Shown: in pieces, positions 26,863 to 35,284 of the stretch
Numbering within the stretch: the first letter of the stretch is position 1
Layout of the letters: every line of letters starts with the position of its first letter
Origin: Chromatiaceae bacterium
GTDB lineage: Bacteria > Pseudomonadota > Gammaproteobacteria > Chromatiales > Chromatiaceae
Direction of reading: 5' to 3'
DNA: 54,916 nucleotides
NCBI GenBank assembly: GCA_026984455.1
Contig: JALSSC010000037.1
Span: forward strand, 1 to 54,916
Position numbers and translations under genes: made by a program
The notes under the pieces: model-generated
What the model saw: only the letters and a program-made list of their open reading frames with translations
Database searches by the model: none
What the model was told of the DNA's origin: nothing

Positions 26863-27697
26863 CGCCTTGCGCTGGGTGCTGTTCCTGCTGATGGTGGGGG
26901 CCATCAGCGCGGGTTTCGTCTACCGCGACCGGCTGGACGCGGCCACCCTCCAGCAATGGATGGCGGGCGCCGGCCTGGCCGCGCCGCTGCTGTTCATGGG
27001 GATCTACGCCCTGGGCACGGTGCTGTTCATGCCGGGCTCGGTGATGACCCTGGCCGGAGGGGCCCTGTTCGGACCGGTGGCGGGCACCTTCTACAATCTC
27101 ACCGGCGCCACCCTCGGCGCGGCCCTGGCCTTCCTCATCGCCCGCTACCTGGCCTCGGATTGGGTCGGACGCAAGACCGGTGGACGTCTGCAACGGATCG
27201 AGGCGGGGGTGGAGAAGGAAGGCTGGCGCTTCGTCGCCTTCGTGCGCCTGGTGCCGTTGTTTCCCTTCAACCTGCTCAACTACGCCCTGGGCCTGACCCG
27301 CATCCGCTTCGGGCACTACGTCACCGCCACCTATGTCTGCATGCTGCCCGGCGCCATGGCCTACACCTACCTGGGCTATGCGGGGCGCGAGGCGGCGGCG
27401 GGCGGCGGGGGACTGATCCAGAAGGGCCTGCTGGCCCTGGCGCTGCTGGCCGCGGTGGCCTTCCTGCCGCGCATCGTCGCCCATCTGCGTCTCGGCCCCA
27501 GCCTGGAGATCGACGCCCTGAGGGAGAGGCTGGAACAGGAACCCAGGCCCCTGCTGCTGGATGGGCGCACCGCCGAACCCTCATACCGGACGAGGACTGG
27601 TGGTAGGCCCTCCCGCCCGATCCCGAAGGGGTCTTGCGGAAGGTGGGCGGCGAAACCCATCGGCCCGAGGCACCGGCAAGACATTCCCCGCCCATGA
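26852..27697 (+). CDS. TVP38/DedA-family membrane protein with an odd C-terminal tail
   Basis: A 281-residue protein whose first 215 residues are a TVP38/SNARE-associated (VTT) domain: MPGSVMTLAGGALFGPVAGTFYNLTGATLGAALAFLIARY, FVRLVPLFPFNLLNYALGLTRI and YLGYAGREA. These proteins are implicated in lipid flipping. After the last membrane helix the tail reads EQEPRPLLLDGRTAEP, which resembles the beginning of a rhodanese domain (LLLDVRTxEEF), and then becomes low-complexity Arg/Pro-rich to the stop. Some TVP38 homologues carry a C-terminal rhodanese, so this may be a truncated one. It ends 3 bp before the convergent Hpt gene. Confidence 0.85.
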   Translation: MKSNALRWVLFLLMVGAISAGFVYRDRLDAATLQQWMAGAGLAAPLLFMGIYALGTVLFMPGSVMTLAGGALFGPVAGTFYNLTGATLGAALAFLIARYLASDWVGRKTGGRLQRIEAGVEKEGWRFVAFVRLVPLFPFNLLNYALGLTRIRFGHYVTATYVCMLPGAMAYTYLGYAGREAAAGGGGLIQKGLLALALLAAVAFLPRIVAHLRLGPSLEIDALRERLEQEPRPLLLDGRTAEPSYRTRTGGRPSRPIPKGSCGRWAAKPIGPRHRQDIPRP

Positions 27698-27700
27698 GCG

Positions 27701-28066
27701 TCAGCGGGCCTGTGCTTCGCGCTCTCCCCTGTCATCTGCTTCCCAGTCCATGACGGCCCGCACCGCCGCCTCCAACTGCTGCATGGCGTCCTCCACCGGC
27801 CCCTGGGTGGCGGCCTCCTCCAGGGTGTGCACGGCCTGACGCAGAGCGGGGACGCCGCAGTAGTGGGTGGCACCGTGGAGGCGGTGGGCGGCATCGCGGA
27901 GACCGGACAGGTCGCCTTGGGCGGCACGAGCGCGTATCTCCTCCAGGCGGGCCTCCAGGTCCCGCCTGAGCATGGCGAAGAGTTCCTCGGCGAGCTGCGC
28001 ATTGCCCCCGGCGGCGGCCAGGGCTTCTTCGAGGTCGCGGGTGGGGGGGGGGGCAGGGTCGTTCAT
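27701..28066 (-). CDS. Orphan Hpt-domain phosphotransfer protein
   Basis: A 121-residue single-domain protein. The phosphohistidine segment is AHRLHGATHYCGVPAL (compare AHxLKGxxxxxGA of Hpt domains) after an all-helical approach (LAEELFAMLRRDLEARLEEIRA). It carries a phosphoryl group between a hybrid kinase and a response regulator, neither of which is adjacent. Start ATG 28066. The C-terminus is short and charged. Confidence 0.85.
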   Translation of the reverse strand: MNDPAPPPTRDLEEALAAAGGNAQLAEELFAMLRRDLEARLEEIRARAAQGDLSGLRDAAHRLHGATHYCGVPALRQAVHTLEEAATQGPVEDAMQQLEAAVRAVMDWEADDRGEREAQAR

Positions 28067-28151
28067 GGGCAGTCCTTGGGCAGGGTGTCGTCGTCCGGAG
28101 GTGAAGGGGATAGTATAGAAGCTTTCCGCGAACCAGAGGACCCCCCGCCCC

Positions 28152-29042
28152 ATGACCTTTCCCTCCATCGAGGCCTGTATCGGCAACACCCCCCTGGTGC
28201 GTCTCCGGCGCCTGCCCGGGGAGACATCCAATCAGGTCCTGGTCAAGCTGGAGGGCAACAACCCTGCGGGCTCGGTAAAGGACCGGCCGGCCCTGAGCAT
28301 GATCCGTCATGCCGAGGCGCGCGGGGAGATCCATCCGGGCGATACGCTGATCGAGGCCACCAGCGGGAATACCGGTATCGCCCTGGCGATGGTGGCGGCG
28401 ATCCGTGGCTACCGCCTGATCCTGGTGATGCCCGAGCACATGAGCCGCGAGCGGCGGGCGCTGATGCGCGCCTATGGGGCGGAACCGGTGCTGACCCCCG
28501 AGGCGGGCAGCATGGAGGCGGCCATCGACAAGGCGCGGTCGCTGGAGGCCGCGGGGGTGGGGCGGATCCTGGATCAGTTCTCCAATCCCGACAATCCCCT
28601 GGCCCATACCGAGGGCACGGGCCCGGAGATCTGGCGTGACACCCAGGGGCGGATCACCCATTTCGTGAGCGCCATGGGCACCACCGGCACCATCATGGGG
28701 GTCTCCCGGTATCTCAAGGAGCGCGATCCCGGGATTCGGATCGTCGGGGTGCAGCCGGCCGAGGGGGCCTCCATCCCGGGTATCCGCCGCTGGCCCGAGG
28801 CCTATCTGCCCAAGATCTACGATCCCTCGCGGGTGGATGTCCTGCTGGACGTGACCCAGGCGGAGGCCGAGGAGACCACCCGCCGTCTGGCGGCGGAAGA
28901 GGGCATCCTCGCCGGGATCTCTTCCGGGGGCGCCCTGGCGGCGGCCCTGCGCCTGAACCGCGAATTGGAGGAGGCGGTGATCGTGACCATCGTCTGCGAC
29001 CGGGGCGACCGCTATCTGTCCACGGGGGTGTTCCCTGTCTGA
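28152..29042 (+). CDS. cysM: Cysteine synthase B
   Basis: A 296-residue PLP enzyme. The PLP lysine is in NPAGSVKDRPA (K43), the substrate loop is ATSGNTGIALA, the phosphate loop is AMGTTGTIMGVSRYL, and the C-terminus is GISSGGALAAALRL. Length and the segment LDQFSNPDNPLAH with the EGTGPEIW motif fit CysM rather than CysK. It makes cysteine from O-acetylserine with sulfide or thiosulfate, fitting a sulfur-metabolising host. Start ATG 28152. Confidence 0.95.
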   Translation: MTFPSIEACIGNTPLVRLRRLPGETSNQVLVKLEGNNPAGSVKDRPALSMIRHAEARGEIHPGDTLIEATSGNTGIALAMVAAIRGYRLILVMPEHMSRERRALMRAYGAEPVLTPEAGSMEAAIDKARSLEAAGVGRILDQFSNPDNPLAHTEGTGPEIWRDTQGRITHFVSAMGTTGTIMGVSRYLKERDPGIRIVGVQPAEGASIPGIRRWPEAYLPKIYDPSRVDVLLDVTQAEAEETTRRLAAEEGILAGISSGGALAAALRLNRELEEAVIVTIVCDRGDRYLSTGVFPV

Positions 29043-31110
29043 GCGGTGGTGGGTCGTTCCCGTCTTCCTTCTGGCCTGGGGGCAGGGGGAGGCCTTCCAG
29101 TCTCTCGGCCTGGGGGTGGATCGGCTCCTGGGCCCGGGTTTCCGCCTGGAGGGCCTCCACTGGGTACTGGACCTCTCGGCCCGCACCGGACCTTCCCTCC
29201 AGGGGCGCGCCAGGCGGTTGGTCGTCGATGCCCTGAAGCGTCCGCTGAAGGGGATCGGTTTCCGCTGCACGCACCTGACCCTGGAGGCGGGACGGGCGGC
29301 CTGCCCCGACCTGCGTCTGACCCTGGCCCATCCCGGGCTGGACCGGCGGGCCTCGCGTTGGGCCTGGGATTGGCGGGCGGCGGGCAGGCGTCTGCGGGTC
29401 ACCCTCAAGAGACTGGGGCTCGGGGGGGGCGACTGGTCCGGCCGTCTGCTGTGGGCGGCCGGTGCCTGGCAGGCCGCATTGCGGGCCGAGGGCCTGCGCG
29501 GGGAGGCCCTGACCCGGCTGCTGGAGCCCCTGTTGCAGGGGGCGACCCTGGCGGGACGCCTGGATCTGAAGGCCGAGGCCCGGGGCCGGGAGCGCACCTG
29601 GCGGCGGCTGGATCTGCAGGCGACGGCCGAGGGCCTGGGTTTCTCCAGCGCCGATGCGGCCTGGTTGGCGCAGGGCCTCGACGGCGGGGCGGCCCTCCAT
29701 CTGCGCCCGGACATCGAGGGGCGCCTCGATATCGGGCTGAAGGCGGGCGAGGTCCTGACCCCCTTCTTCTACCTCTCACCGGGCAAGGCCGCCGTCCATC
29801 TCGGCGCGGACATCCATCGCCGCCCGGAGGGGCTGTCCCTGGAGGGGATCCGCTACCGCGATCCGGGCCGGCTCAGCTTCAGCGGGGGGCTCCGGTTGGG
29901 CGCCCACGGCGAGGTGCAGGGCCTCGATCTACGAGTTCCCCGCACCCCCGCCCAGCCCCTCTACCGAGGCTGTTTCCAGCCGTTGTTGGGCGAGACGCTG
30001 TTGCAGAGCGTGGCCTGGGAAGGTGATTTCGCTTTGCAGGCACGACGCCGGGGGAAGGCCACCGAGCTGCGCTTGAGGCTGTTCGACCTGGGCATCGAGG
30101 ACCGGCCGGATCCCGCCGCGAACCCGAAGGCCGTCTCCCGTTTCGGACTGCACGGCCTCGACGGCGAGCTGGCGTGGAGCGATACCGGCCCGCCCCGGCC
30201 CGGCCGCCTCCGATGGCGTGGGGGGCACCTCTTGAAGGCCCTGGTCCTGGGCGCGGCCGAGGCCCGTTTCGAGCTGGGCCCCCGGGGCGGCCGGCTGCTC
30301 GCCCCCCTGAACCTCCCGGTGCTGGACGGCGCCCTGCTCCTGGACCGCCTGCGCTGGGGCCGGGAGGAGAAGGGGGCACTGGGTTTCGATCTGGATGCGG
30401 TGCTGACCCCCGTCTCCCTCGAACGGCTCAGCGCCGCCCTGGACTGGCCGGAACTCGCCGGCACCCTCTCGGGGGTGATCCCCGGGGTGACCTACCGGGA
30501 CGGGCGGCTCGAGGTCCGGGGCAAGCTCCTGATCCGCGTCTTCGGGGGCGAGGTGGTGGTGGAGCACCTGCGTCTCGCCCAGGTGTTCGGGCCGCTGCCA
30601 GTGCTGGAGGCGGACGTGCGTCTGCGCGGGCTCGACCTGGAGGTCCTGACCCGCACCTTCGCCTTCGGCCGCATCACCGGACGCCTGGACGGCGAGATCC
30701 GCGGTCTGCGCCTGGAGGGCTGGCGGCCCGTGGCCTTCGACGCCCGGTTTGCGACCCCCGCGGACGATCCCGGTCCCCACCTCATCAACCAACGCGCGGT
30801 GGACAATCTCACCGCCCTCAGCGGGGGCGGGGCGGCCACCGGCCTGTCCCGTACCTTTCTCAGGATGTTCGAGGTATTCCACTACGGCCGCCTGGGCCTG
30901 AGCTGCCGCCTGCAAGGGGGGGTGTGCCACCTCGGTGGGGTGGAGGAGGCCAAGAACGGCTACTATCTGGTGACCCCGGCGGGCCTGCCGCGCATCGACG
31001 TCCGCGGCTACAACCGTCGCGCCGACTGGTCACGCCTGCTGGATCAGTTGGGCCGGATCACCCAGACCGGCGCGCCCAGGGTGGAAGTGGGGACGGGGGC
31101 GGCGCACTGA
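29035..31110 (+). CDS. Large periplasmic YdbH/AsmA-like protein, possible CTG start
   Basis: About 691 residues if started at CTG 29035, or 664 from GTG 29116. The upstream version gives a signal-like N-terminus (ERWWVVPVFLLAWGQGEAF) that the GTG start removes. No ATG, GTG or TTG lies in frame between the stop at 28984 and 29116. The body is a long series of beta-rich segments (LRWRGGHLLKALVLGAAEARFEL, GVTYRDGRLEVRGKLLIRVFGGEVVVEHLRL). The C-terminus YGRLGLSCRLQGGVCHLGGVEEAKNGYYLV with GLPRIDVRGYNRR resembles YdbH-type proteins, now linked to lipid transport between membranes. It follows cysM with overlap if CTG is used. Confidence 0.7.
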   Translation: MSERWWVVPVFLLAWGQGEAFQSLGLGVDRLLGPGFRLEGLHWVLDLSARTGPSLQGRARRLVVDALKRPLKGIGFRCTHLTLEAGRAACPDLRLTLAHPGLDRRASRWAWDWRAAGRRLRVTLKRLGLGGGDWSGRLLWAAGAWQAALRAEGLRGEALTRLLEPLLQGATLAGRLDLKAEARGRERTWRRLDLQATAEGLGFSSADAAWLAQGLDGGAALHLRPDIEGRLDIGLKAGEVLTPFFYLSPGKAAVHLGADIHRRPEGLSLEGIRYRDPGRLSFSGGLRLGAHGEVQGLDLRVPRTPAQPLYRGCFQPLLGETLLQSVAWEGDFALQARRRGKATELRLRLFDLGIEDRPDPAANPKAVSRFGLHGLDGELAWSDTGPPRPGRLRWRGGHLLKALVLGAAEARFELGPRGGRLLAPLNLPVLDGALLLDRLRWGREEKGALGFDLDAVLTPVSLERLSAALDWPELAGTLSGVIPGVTYRDGRLEVRGKLLIRVFGGEVVVEHLRLAQVFGPLPVLEADVRLRGLDLEVLTRTFAFGRITGRLDGEIRGLRLEGWRPVAFDARFATPADDPGPHLINQRAVDNLTALSGGGAATGLSRTFLRMFEVFHYGRLGLSCRLQGGVCHLGGVEEAKNGYYLVTPAGLPRIDVRGYNRRADWSRLLDQLGRITQTGAPRVEVGTGAAH

Positions 31111-31163
31111 GGCGCCTGTGTTCAGGATACGGCTCCGAGGGGAGACCGGGCCCATAGAACGCG

Positions 31164-31190
31164 AAAGGCGGCCCGGGGGCCGCCTTTCTT
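31164..31190 (+). terminator. Rho-independent terminator between the YdbH-like and RRM genes
   Basis: A perfect 10-bp stem AAAGGCGGCC / GGCCGCCTTT around a 4-base loop is followed by CTTTCT on the plus strand. Because the stem begins with AAAG, it can also act for the convergent RRM gene on the minus strand. It lies 54 bp after the YdbH-like stop. Confidence 0.85.
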
Positions 31191-31214
31191 TCTCAGCGGA
31201 ATCCGCTCAGGGGT

Positions 31215-31481
31215 CTACCATTGACGGTCAGCACGCGGCTTCGGGGGACGGGCCCGGTCCACGCGCAGCGGACGGCCTCCGACTTCGCTGCCGTTGAGTT
31301 CCTCCATGGCCGCTTCGGCTTCACTGTCGTTGGGCATCTCGACGAAGCCGAAGCCCTTGGACCTGCCGGTATCGCGGTCATAGACGATGTTCACAGAAGA
31401 GACCTCGCCGTGGCTCTCGAAAGGGCCGCGCAGTTCGTCTTCGGTGAGGCGATAGGGCAGGTTGCCAACGTACATTTTCAT
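31215..31481 (-). CDS. Small RRM RNA-binding protein
   Basis: An 88-residue protein that is a single RNA-recognition motif: RNP2 MYVGNL at residues 3-8 and RNP1 KGFGFVEM at about 43-50, ending in a short basic tail (RPPKPRADRQW). Bacterial proteins of this size (Rbp type) are RNA chaperones often tied to cold or stress responses. The 5' region 31482-31658 is long and could be an untranslated leader. Start ATG 31481. Confidence 0.92.
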   Translation of the reverse strand: MKMYVGNLPYRLTEDELRGPFESHGEVSSVNIVYDRDTGRSKGFGFVEMPNDSEAEAAMEELNGSEVGGRPLRVDRARPPKPRADRQW

Positions 31482-31658
31482 TGTTCAGTACCAGTTCTCT
31501 TGATCCAGTGCCATAGACATTGCGAAATCGCGGGTTGCGTCCGGCGGCACCACCGGGCGGCTGCGATACACGGGGCATTCATGCGCAGTGCCATGGCATT
31601 CTAGGCCACTGCGGGGCGCAGGGCGAGTATTATTTTTCCCTGTCGGCGGCGGGGCGAT

Positions 31659-32123
31659 TCATCCGAAATAGCGCCCGCCCGCACCGATGGCAAGGGTGAG
31701 GGTGCCGAGGAGGGTGTTGATGCCCACCAGGCGCCGGATGCGGGCCAATTGGGCCGCGCCGGCGGGCCAGTCACCGGCCGCCACGGCCTTGCGCAGGGCC
31801 GGATAGGGGGAGAAGAAGACGCGCAGGAAGACGCCCACCATCACCAGGCCGAGGCCGAACATGGCGTGAATGTACAGGGGCAGGTGGGCGAACCCACCCA
31901 GGGGACCGAGCATCATGAAGAGACCGGAAGCGGGGACCAGGACGATGGCGGCCCAGACCCAGGGGAAGAAACGGCCGAAGACGCCGACCCAGAGACGCAG
32001 GCGCAAGGGAGGCTCCAGTTGCGCCGCCGCCACCGGGCGCAGGCACTGATGGGCGAAGAACATGCCGCCCACCCAGACGACCACGAAGAACACGTGCAGA
32101 ACGATGGCGATATCCATACCCAT
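31659..32123 (-). CDS. CopD-like four-helix membrane protein
   Basis: A 154-residue protein with about four transmembrane helices. The first is IAIVLHVFFVVVWVGGMFFAHQCLRP, with His in LHVFFVVVWVGG as in CopD-domain proteins; another is YIHAMFGLGLVMVGVFLRVFF. Conserved histidines in helices suggest heme or copper binding, but none is proven. It is a single gene with no clear operon partner; the neighbour on its left, on the same strand, is tmcA. Confidence 0.7.
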   Translation of the reverse strand: MGMDIAIVLHVFFVVVWVGGMFFAHQCLRPVAAAQLEPPLRLRLWVGVFGRFFPWVWAAIVLVPASGLFMMLGPLGGFAHLPLYIHAMFGLGLVMVGVFLRVFFSPYPALRKAVAAGDWPAGAAQLARIRRLVGINTLLGTLTLAIGAGGRYFG

Positions 32124-32195
32124 TGGGGGGACCTCTGGTTGCGTTGGGACGCCGTCATTCTAACCCGTCGTCCCGGCCGATTCCGCCGGCGCGGA

Positions 32196-34259
32196 TCATC
32201 CGTCGGCCGGGGCCGGAAACGCGGCGGATGCCAGGGCCTCGGCCACCACCCGGCGCAGCAGGGCCACGGCGGCCCTGCGGCCGCTGAGGCCCAGGCGGTC
32301 GGCGGTCCTCTTCCAACTCTGGTGCTGGAACAGGTGGGAGACCAGCAGGGCGCGGGCCTCCTGGTCCAGCCAGTGAGGGGGGTCGCACAGGAGCCCGGCG
32401 GCGAGGGTCTGGAGACCGGCGGGCGTGGCCTCGGGCAGGCGGTGGCCCCGGGCGACGGCGGCCAGGTCCGCCAGGTCACGGCTATCGAGGGCGCCGGCGC
32501 AGGGACAGCCGTGCAGCAGGTCGGCGGCGAGTGCGGAATCCAGGTCCCGCAGCGGATCCGCCAGTTGCAGGGGGAAATGACGGCAGAAACGTTCGCGCGC
32601 AGTCCCGCTGAGGCCCGTGCCGGTGGCGCTCAGGGGCCTCACCAGGACCACCGAGTGTTCGCCGCTGGCCCGGTCGCGATGGAGTCCGCAGCGGACCGCG
32701 CTGAACCCGTTGCGCCGCCAGAACCCGAGCAGGGGCCGGGTGGCGCCGAAGGCGGCGCCGATCCAGTCCATCCCCGCCGTGCGTCCCGCCTCGGTGACGG
32801 CCTGTAGCAACCGGCTGCCGAGACCCCGGCCCTGGAGCGCGGGGTGCACCAGGATGCGCGAGACCCGCCAACCCCGGGTGCCGGGGGCCTCGGCGAGGCC
32901 CAGGTGTTGGGCCAGGGTCTGGGGCAGGAGGTGGCCCCGGAGGCGCCTGCGGCCGAGGGTGACCGCGCGGGCCAGGGCGGGGTCGAGGCCGCCTTCCTCG
33001 CGGATCAGGGCGAGGGCGGCGGGGGCCTCGGCGGGGCCGAGGCGGAACAGGCGCACCTCCGGCGCATCCAGCAGATCCAGCAGGTCGCGCGGCCGGGTCT
33101 GGTAATGGGCCAGGACGAGCAGCCGGAACAGGCGTCCGAGGGCCTCCTCGTCCGCCGCCAGGACCTGGGGGTCGATGCGCTGGACGAGGGGGGAGGGGAT
33201 GTCGGGCGGCGCCGGCACCGATTCACCCCACAGGAACAGGCGTTGGGCGAGGGCCTCCAGGGGATCGCCGGGGCCCCAACGGACGGGGGTGCGCAGCTCG
33301 ATTCGCCGCCACCCGGGGGCGATCCGTTCCAGGCGGCGTTGGAAGCGCACCTCGAAGCCGCGGCCCGAGCCCTCGTAGCCCTGCACGGTGGTGGCGAAGG
33401 CGACGCGGGGATGGGTCCTGAGCAGGCGTTCCAGCAGGGGGGCGGGGAGGGCGGCGGCCTCGTCCACCAAGAGGAGGTCCGCACGCCGGGGCGCCAGGGC
33501 GAGGGCGTCCGGTGGTACGTATTCCAGGCCCCCGGCACCCACGCTGATACGCCCGCGTGCGCGCCGGGCCCCGGGGAGGCCGGCGGCGGCGTGGGCCAGG
33601 GCCGGTTCCACCGCCGCCAGGCGGGGGGCGGTGAGGACTACCCGGCGGCCGGCCGCCAGCAGGCGCGCGGCGGCCAGGCCGAAGGCCGTGGTCTTGCCGC
33701 GTCCGCGGTCGGCGATCAGCACCAGGGGGCGGTGGGGCCGCCCCCGGGCGAGGCGCGCCAGGGCCTCCAGGGCGCGTTTCTGATCGGCGGTGGGCCATTC
33801 GGGCGGGACCGCGGGCGGCGGCGGCGGGGCCGCCGGCAGGGCCTGCCCGGGGCCCAGGCGCAGCACCCCGGGGGCGTCCCGGAGCAGGCGCGCCAGGCGC
33901 GCCAGGAAAGGCGAGGCGCCGTCGCCCCAGCGGCTGGAGAGGGGGGCGGAGAGGATCAGCAGGCCGCCGGCGCGTACCGCGCCCACGGCCGCGGCGAAGG
34001 CATCGGGATCGAGGCCGGGGTGGGCGTCGAGGACGAGCAGGTCCCATTCCCGCCCGAGCAGGGCGGCGAAGGCCTTGGGCCGGAGGTGCGCGATCCCCGC
34101 CGGGGGGGCGTCTCCAAGCCACAGCCGGGCGTCGCCGGGGCTGGCGGTGAGGATCGAGCCAGCCAGATCCCGGCCCGCCTCCTGGGGCAGGTCGATCAGC
34201 AGCAGATGGCGATGACGGCGGGCGGTGGCAAAGGCTCGCCAGGCCCTCAGTCGTTCCAT
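32196..34259 (-). CDS. tmcA: tRNA(Met) cytidine acetyltransferase
   Basis: A 687-residue protein with the TmcA domain order. An N-terminal DUF1726-like region is followed by a RecD-type helicase domain with Walker A ADRGRGKTTAFG and Walker B LLLVDEAAALP. A GNAT acetyltransferase core follows (RVSRILVHPALQGRGLGSRLLQAV), and then a C-terminal tRNA-binding region. It makes N4-acetylcytidine at the wobble base of elongator tRNA-Met, using acetyl-CoA and ATP. The ATG at 34259 overlaps the upstream gene by 13 bp, so they are probably co-transcribed. Confidence 0.95.
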   Translation of the reverse strand: MERLRAWRAFATARRHRHLLLIDLPQEAGRDLAGSILTASPGDARLWLGDAPPAGIAHLRPKAFAALLGREWDLLVLDAHPGLDPDAFAAAVGAVRAGGLLILSAPLSSRWGDGASPFLARLARLLRDAPGVLRLGPGQALPAAPPPPPAVPPEWPTADQKRALEALARLARGRPHRPLVLIADRGRGKTTAFGLAAARLLAAGRRVVLTAPRLAAVEPALAHAAAGLPGARRARGRISVGAGGLEYVPPDALALAPRRADLLLVDEAAALPAPLLERLLRTHPRVAFATTVQGYEGSGRGFEVRFQRRLERIAPGWRRIELRTPVRWGPGDPLEALAQRLFLWGESVPAPPDIPSPLVQRIDPQVLAADEEALGRLFRLLVLAHYQTRPRDLLDLLDAPEVRLFRLGPAEAPAALALIREEGGLDPALARAVTLGRRRLRGHLLPQTLAQHLGLAEAPGTRGWRVSRILVHPALQGRGLGSRLLQAVTEAGRTAGMDWIGAAFGATRPLLGFWRRNGFSAVRCGLHRDRASGEHSVVLVRPLSATGTGLSGTARERFCRHFPLQLADPLRDLDSALAADLLHGCPCAGALDSRDLADLAAVARGHRLPEATPAGLQTLAAGLLCDPPHWLDQEARALLVSHLFQHQSWKRTADRLGLSGRRAAVALLRRVVAEALASAAFPAPADG

Positions 34260-34720
34260 GGGTCCGCGGCGGATCCCCCCTCCCAACAGGGATTGATCTG
34301 GAGGGGGGCGATCTCACGATAGAAAATGGGCATGGGCGATTTGCGGCTGAGGGTGAGGATGCGGGTTCCCGGGGGGTAGATCAGGTGATAGGTGAGATAG
34401 AGGTGGAGGTCGCCCGGGGCGTCGAGCAGCCAGCGCAGAAAGCGGACCACTTCGCCGTCACCGGGTTCCCGCGGGGCGCGCAGGCGGCCCAGGGCGATGG
34501 TATCGGGCCCGATGGTCAGATCCACCTCGTTCAGGTGGTGGCCCAGGATCTCCCGGAACAGGGCCCGTCTGACCACCGGGGTCAGGATCAGCCCCAGTTG
34601 ATCGTCGCCGATGAGCCAGTTGAGCAGACGCCCGTCGTGCCAGTGGCCGCGATGCTCGCCGAAGGCCTGCGCCCAGTTCTTGAAATAGGCGGCGTAGCGG
34701 CGGATTGAGCGCGACTCCAT
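34247..34720 (-). CDS. Conserved protein of unknown function co-transcribed with tmcA
   Basis: About 157 residues from ATG 34720 (an ATG also lies at 34723). It begins MESRSIRRYAAYFKNWAQAFGEHRGHWHDGRLLNWLIGDDQLGL. It is soluble, rich in Leu/Arg and aromatic residues, with no motif I recognise. A C-terminal stretch YLTYHLIYPPGTRILTLSRKSP may be a beta hairpin. The tight overlap with tmcA suggests a shared transcript rather than a shared function. A diverged copy of the mobile element lies upstream. Confidence 0.65.
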   Translation of the reverse strand: MESRSIRRYAAYFKNWAQAFGEHRGHWHDGRLLNWLIGDDQLGLILTPVVRRALFREILGHHLNEVDLTIGPDTIALGRLRAPREPGDGEVVRFLRWLLDAPGDLHLYLTYHLIYPPGTRILTLSRKSPMPIFYREIAPLQINPCWEGGSAADPWND

Positions 34721-34757
34721 CATATCTACAACCTTAGTGCCTTTGAGTCCCGGATGG

Positions 34758-34920
34758 TATAGCGATTGTGTGTGAGTGGTTCCATCCTTCGGTCGGCCAC
34801 CGGACCTCTCTGTATTGCACCCCGTCTTTCGAGGATGTTCCTCGTGCCCCTGGGCAGGACCCGGGCTGTGCCAGGCCGGCTCTAGCCTCCCGCTCTGGCG
34901 TTGTTCCTGTCCTCGGGTAT
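34758..34920. mobile_element. Copy D of the TIR element (highly diverged)
   Basis: The left part resembles copy E (TCCATCCTTCGGTC at about 34789-34802). The middle, TTTCGAGGATGTTCCTCGTGCC, is the reverse complement of the copy F interior. The right end CTCGGGTAT is a decayed terminus. The implied length of about 163 bp matches copies E and F. It lies in the gap between divergent genes. Confidence 0.5.
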
Positions 34921-34966
34921 CATCCCGGTCATCGCTCAGCGGAGCACGTATGCGGAGAGATGAGGT

Positions 34967-35284
34967 ATGAAGACCTTCTCGGGCTGGCAATATTGGACGC
35001 TCACCATCCTCGGCCTGGCGGCGGTGGTGATGGTCCTAGTCGATATGGCCCTGTATCAGGAGAACCGCACCCTCCAGACGGAGGTGGCCCAACGCCAGCG
35101 GGAGATCAACCAGGCCGTGCGCCTGAGTCGGCTCAACAACCAGCTCATCCGCTCCCTGGCCGCCGTCTCGGCGCGTACCGGAGATACCCAGATCCGCGAC
35201 CTGCTGGCGGCCCAGGGGATCACCTTCAACCTCAAGGCGAAGGCCGCTACTGAGGCGTCGCCCGTGCTGGAGCCCCAGCCATGA
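34967..35284 (+). CDS. Small single-pass membrane protein (first of a pair)
   Basis: A 105-residue protein: short cytoplasmic start, one transmembrane helix (WTLTILGLAAVVMVLVDMAL), then a helical coiled-coil-like region (ENRTLQTEVAQRQREINQAVRLSRLNNQLIRSLA) and a short domain ending RDLLAAQGITFNLKAKA. Start ATG 34967. Its stop overlaps the ATG of the next gene (ATGA at 35281-35284). I do not recognise the family. Confidence 0.7.
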   Translation: MKTFSGWQYWTLTILGLAAVVMVLVDMALYQENRTLQTEVAQRQREINQAVRLSRLNNQLIRSLAAVSARTGDTQIRDLLAAQGITFNLKAKAATEASPVLEPQP

